Below the pieces are notes generated by a model. That model was not told the DNA's origin and ran no database searches. It saw nothing but the letters and a program-made list of their open reading frames with translations. Positions 6,253-8,845 of a stretch of DNA of 8,845 bases are shown piece by piece. Within the stretch, counting starts at the first letter, position 1; each line of letters begins with the position of its first letter. The position numbers and the translations under genes are program-made. The DNA comes from Desulfobacterales bacterium C00003106 (GTDB lineage: Bacteria; Desulfobacterota; Desulfobacteria; Desulfobacterales; C00003106). The stretch spans positions 1-8,845 of the forward strand of contig MAXM01000020.1 of NCBI GenBank assembly GCA_001751015.1. Reading direction: 5' to 3'.

Positions 6253-7677
6253 ATGGGAACAACAGAGAACATAGGTAAGATCGTACAGGTGGTGGGGCCG
6301 TGTGTGGACGTTGAGTTTGAGCCGGGGAAGCTTCCGACGATCTTGACGGCTATCACCATCTCCAATCCCACTATCAACGACGAGCCGGACAATTTGGTGG
6401 TTGAGGTGGCTCAGCATCTCGGCGACAATGTTGTCCGAACAATTGCAATGGATACCACGGACGGTCTGGTTCGGGGTATGCCGGCAAAGGACACTGGTAA
6501 GCCGATCATGATGCCGGTTGGAAAGGCGGCCCTGGGGCGCGTGCTCAATGTCGTGGGAAGGCCTGTTGACGGGCTGGGGGAGGTAAGCAGTGAGAAGATG
6601 CTGCCGATTCACAGGGAAGCCCCTGCCTTTACGGAACTGGACACCTCGGTCAATGTGCTTGAGACAGGTGTTAAGGTTATAGATCTGCTGGTGCCGTTTC
6701 CGCGGGGCGGCAAGATGGGGATGTTTGGCGGCGCCGGCGTGGGCAAGACGGTTGTCATGATGGAGATGGTCCACAACATCGCCATGGAGCACGGCGGTAT
6801 ATCCGTGTTTGGAGGCGTGGGGGAAAGAACGCGAGAAGGAAATGACCTCTACCATGAGATGAAGGACTCCGGGGTCCTTCCAAAGGCGGCCCTGGTATAT
6901 GGACAGATGACAGAGCCTCCGGGCGCTCGCGCACGTGTTGCGCTCTCAGCCCTGACAGAGGCCGAGTACTTCCGGGATGAGGAAGGCCAGGATGTGCTTA
7001 TCTTCATTGACAACATCTTCCGCTTTACCCAGGCAGGTTCGGAGGTTTCCGCGCTTCTTGGGCGTATGCCTTCTGCCGTTGGTTATCAGCCTACGCTTGC
7101 TGTTGACCTTGGTGAACTTCAGGAGCGGATCACATCGACGAAAAAGGGATCAATTACCGCTGTGCAGTGTGTGTATGTGCCGGCGGATGACTTGACAGAC
7201 CCGGCTCCGGCCACGACATTTGCTCATCTCGACGGTACGGTGGTTCTCTCCCGTGCGATTACGGAACTTGGAATATACCCCGCGGTTGACCCGCTCGATT
7301 CACAGTCGAGGATTCTGGACCCGAACGCTATCGGCGAAGAGCACTATGCAGTTGCGCGTGAGGTGCAGCAGATTCTCCAGAAGTACAAAGAGCTGCAGGA
7401 CATTATCGCTATTCTTGGTATGGATGAACTTTCGGATGAGGATAAACTCATAGTTGGACGAGCCCGCAGGATGCAGAGATTCCTTTCGCAGCCGTTCCAC
7501 GTTGCGGCCCAGTTTACGGGTGTGGATGGTAAATACGTGAAGGTGGAAGACACGATAAAGGGGTTCAAGGAGATCGCGGAAGGCAAGCACGACGACGTTC
7601 CTGAGCAGGCCTTTTACATGGTAGGCGGCATTGAGGGCGCTTTGGAAAAGGCGGAAAAGATGGCGGCTGCCGGGTAA
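6253..7677 (+). CDS. atpD: F1Fo ATP synthase subunit beta (catalytic)
   Basis: Beta carries the catalytic sites that make or hydrolyse ATP. In the 474-residue form the motifs are: Walker A GGAGVGKT (159-166), GERTREGNDL (190-199) with catalytic Glu191, Walker B LIFID (249-253), the signature PAVDPLDSQS (343-352) and DELSDED (391-397), the version of the DELSEED lever that pushes against gamma. The frame also allows TTG at 6250, but ATG 6253 is chosen because GGAGG (6241-6245) then stands seven bases away, the ideal distance. Cys17 in VGPCVDV replaces the usual Val of the N-terminal beta-barrel; this is outside the active site. All catalytic residues appear intact. Confidence 0.98.
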   Translation: MGTTENIGKIVQVVGPCVDVEFEPGKLPTILTAITISNPTINDEPDNLVVEVAQHLGDNVVRTIAMDTTDGLVRGMPAKDTGKPIMMPVGKAALGRVLNVVGRPVDGLGEVSSEKMLPIHREAPAFTELDTSVNVLETGVKVIDLLVPFPRGGKMGMFGGAGVGKTVVMMEMVHNIAMEHGGISVFGGVGERTREGNDLYHEMKDSGVLPKAALVYGQMTEPPGARARVALSALTEAEYFRDEEGQDVLIFIDNIFRFTQAGSEVSALLGRMPSAVGYQPTLAVDLGELQERITSTKKGSITAVQCVYVPADDLTDPAPATTFAHLDGTVVLSRAITELGIYPAVDPLDSQSRILDPNAIGEEHYAVAREVQQILQKYKELQDIIAILGMDELSDEDKLIVGRARRMQRFLSQPFHVAAQFTGVDGKYVKVEDTIKGFKEIAEGKHDDVPEQAFYMVGGIEGALEKAEKMAAAG

Positions 7678-7708
7678 GAATAAAGAGAAATAAAGGTTAG
7701 GTGATTCT

Positions 7709-8143
7709 ATGGCAGAGAAACAGATCGTGTTGGAAATTGTAACACCGGAAAAGAATGTGGTGGAGGATGAGGCGCAAATGGTCGTTGCGCCGGGCACATA
7801 CGGAGAATTCTGTATTCTGCCGAATCATACACCCTTTCTTACTACGCTGAAGGTAGGCGCGGTGCGCTATAAAGACAAATCCGGAACAGAACGATATGTC
7901 TTTATCAACGGGGGGTTCTCCGAGGCGCTTCCGAACAAGGTGACTATCCTGGCGGAATCAGCGGAGCGAAGGCGTGACATTGACGTGGAGCGGGCCAGGG
8001 CGGCCATGAAAAGGGCCGAGGAAAGACTTGCCGAAGCGATGAGAGCAGACGCAAAAAAAGAGGTATTCGACCATACGCGTGCTCGCGCAGCATTGCAACG
8101 CGCTCTGATGAGAAGACAGATGGTGGAAGGGGGGAGAGGATAG
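7709..8143 (+). CDS. atpC: F1Fo ATP synthase subunit epsilon
   Basis: Epsilon binds gamma and the c-ring and can block ATP hydrolysis by extending its C-terminal helices into F1. The 144 residues are close to the usual 130-140. The N-terminal beta sandwich spans about 1-85 with PGTYGEFCILPNHTPFLTTL (28-47), the family hallmark. The C-terminal helical hairpin spans about 90-137 and is rich in Arg and Ala. IDVERA (91-96) fits the I/L-D-x-x-R-A motif known to bind ATP in epsilon of Bacillus PS3 and others, so ATP-sensitive inhibition is possible (inferred). Start ATG 7709 has AGGTGA (7699-7704) upstream. This is the last gene of the operon: a strong terminator begins 30 bases after its stop. Confidence 0.96.
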   Translation: MAEKQIVLEIVTPEKNVVEDEAQMVVAPGTYGEFCILPNHTPFLTTLKVGAVRYKDKSGTERYVFINGGFSEALPNKVTILAESAERRRDIDVERARAAMKRAEERLAEAMRADAKKEVFDHTRARAALQRALMRRQMVEGGRG

Positions 8144-8172
8144 CCCTCTAACCTGACACATACATAGTAAGG

Positions 8173-8211
8173 AAAAGGCAGGTTGTGTGAACAACCTGCC
8201 TTTTTTTGTTT
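8173..8211 (+). terminator. Intrinsic terminator of the ATP synthase operon
   Basis: A perfect 14-bp stem (8173-8186 with 8191-8204) closes on a GTGA loop (8187-8190). Seven T residues (8201-8207) follow the GC-rich part of the stem, then GTTTTG. The A-rich left base of the stem would also allow termination of transcripts from the other direction. It separates the ATP synthase operon from glmU, so glmU probably needs its own promoter or read-through. Confidence 0.93.
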
Positions 8212-8595
8212 TGTCCACGTTCCTATGAGGAAGACAAGAGACTTGGGAAGATGCCTTGATTTTCCATAGTGGTTCTGCTATTTATTATGTAGACTATAAC
8301 CTTTGAACCCTGAATAATAAATTCGGCATGATAAGAGATAGATGGATTGCCGGACGAAAAGTGCCTAAAGTATATTAAAGCGCCTAAAATGCCTAAAGTG
8401 ATGGTACACCTTCTGTGTGCTGATTATAATCCATAACTTAGAGTTTGCCCCGTCGTGCATTGATCGATTAAGAAATATATAACATGGCGGCATTCCTTAA
8501 CTTTAGGCACTTTAATATACTTTAGCTCACTTTAGGCACTTACTAATAATATCAATGAAATGGCCGATTTTGCGGAATTATTGACAGGAGAAGGC
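8212..8595. other. AT-rich gap between the operon terminator and glmU
   Basis: No gene is supported in these ~380 bases. They hold a 9-bp AT-rich inverted repeat (8280-8288 with 8314-8322) and the larger repeat-built inverted structure at 8361-8540. Near-consensus -10 boxes occur within the larger arms (TATATT at 8371-8376 and TATACT at 8516-8521), but neither has a good -35 at the right distance. Confidence 0.55.
8361..8540. repeat. Inverted repeat built of ~10-bp GTGCCTAAAG units
   Basis: The left arm core 8365-8388 matches the reverse complement of the right arm core 8502-8525 at 23 of 24 positions. Each arm is itself a chain of related units of about 10 bases. In the left arm, units start near 8361, 8371, 8381 and 8390. 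In the right arm, reverse-orientation units lie at 8501-8510, 8511-8519, 8520-8526 and 8530-8539. The right arm carries one extra short unit (CTTTAGC) relative to the left. About 113 bases without a gene separate the core arms. The layout could be a small mobile or extragenic repeat element or an array of protein sites phased on one helical turn. Confidence 0.7.
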
Positions 8596-8610
8596 GTGAA
8601 GGGTTACAAG
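8581..8610 (+). promoter_or_regulatory. Possible promoter overlapping the glmU start
   Basis: A perfect -35 (TTGACA, 8581-8586) is followed after 18 bases by TACAAG (8605-8610), which matches four of six -10 positions. Transcription would begin near 8617, just before the second in-frame ATG at 8620. The same bases also contain the ribosome binding site for the upstream GTG start, so the two readings compete. Confidence 0.25.
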
Positions 8611-8845
8611 ATCACAAAGATGGCGGTAATAGTGCTGGCGGCGGGCAAGGGGACCAGGATGAAGTCAAGACAGGCCAAGGTCCTGCACCCGATGGCGGGT
8701 CTGCCGATGATCGCGCATACTGTGAATGCCGTGATCAGGACGGGTTTTGAATCGATCATTGTGGTTGTAGGATATCAGTCTGAAGCTGTGCAGATGTCTC
8801 TGTGCGGATATCCATTCCTGGAATTCGCCCTGCAGAAAGAGCAGC
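8596..8845 (+). CDS. glmU: Bifunctional GlcNAc-1-P uridyltransferase / GlcN-1-P acetyltransferase, 5' part
   Basis: The first 83 codons are present and the gene runs off the window. GlmU acetylates glucosamine-1-phosphate and then couples it to UTP, giving UDP-GlcNAc for peptidoglycan and lipopolysaccharide. Only the start of the N-terminal uridyltransferase domain is visible: LAAGKGTRMKS (14-24) is the nucleotide-binding loop, KVLH (28-31) holds the conserved lysine, and LQKEQ at the window end leads into the expected QLGTGHA region. GTG 8596 is preferred since AGGAG (8586-8590) stands five bases before it. ATG 8620 would shorten the protein by eight residues and has no ribosome binding site. 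ATG 8560 is also in frame but lacks a site too. Location after atpC is a common bacterial arrangement. The acetyltransferase half is not visible, so its presence is inferred. Confidence 0.93.
   Translation, partial: MKGYKITKMAVIVLAAGKGTRMKSRQAKVLHPMAGLPMIAHTVNAVIRTGFESIIVVVGYQSEAVQMSLCGYPFLEFALQKEQ

Noticed and set aside
780..8218. Long opposite-strand or out-of-frame ORFs inside rodA and the atp genes (for example 2636-3280 and 5327-6064 on the - strand)
   Set aside because: They are shadows of strongly conserved genes, lack ribosome binding sites and encode no recognisable domains.
8361..8540. CRISPR array
   Set aside because: Units are about 10 bases, degenerate, adjacent without spacers and present in both orientations, unlike CRISPR repeats.

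Overview
The window carries a bacterial F1Fo ATP synthase operon in the order atpF'-atpF-atpH-atpA-atpG-atpD-atpC, flanked upstream by a rodA-type SEDS cell-wall polymerase gene and downstream by the 5' end of glmU. All genes lie on the + strand. Three things point to a deltaproteobacterial-type organism (Geobacter, Desulfuromonas or Syntrophus relatives): two b-type stator genes (b' then b), a signal-peptide-like N-terminus on b, and no atpB/atpE (a and c subunits) directly upstream. The atpC-glmU order also fits. This placement is an inference from gene order and protein style, not a database result.

Layout: 1-420 is AT-rich and mostly non-coding, with an imperfect 20-bp inverted repeat bounding a 178-bp segment. 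460-1572 is rodA. 1573-2162 is a long gap holding a nested, nearly concentric palindromic element (about 1570-1761), then a leader region with a GAAA-tetraloop hairpin, a candidate sigma70 promoter, a 9-bp tandem repeat and a strong ribosome binding site. 2163-8143 is the ATP synthase operon. Its first four genes are fused by 4-, 4- and 1-bp overlaps; the last three are separated by gaps of 44, 38 and 31 bp, each with its own ribosome binding site. A 14-bp perfect hairpin with a T-tract closes the operon at 8173-8211. 8212-8595 holds a second inverted repeat built from roughly 10-bp units related to GTGCCTAAAG. glmU begins at 8596 and runs off the window.

Functionally, the operon encodes the whole soluble F1 head (alpha3 beta3 gamma delta epsilon) plus the two peripheral-stalk subunits. 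The proton channel (a) and rotor ring (c) must be encoded elsewhere. rodA and glmU both serve peptidoglycan synthesis: glmU makes UDP-GlcNAc and RodA polymerises the glycan strand. So the energy operon sits between two cell-envelope genes.

No new enzyme system, defence locus, CRISPR array or transposase gene is visible. The protein-coding content is conserved housekeeping. The parts least explained by known genes are the three intergenic regions, each with its own inverted-repeat element, and those are where the findings concentrate.
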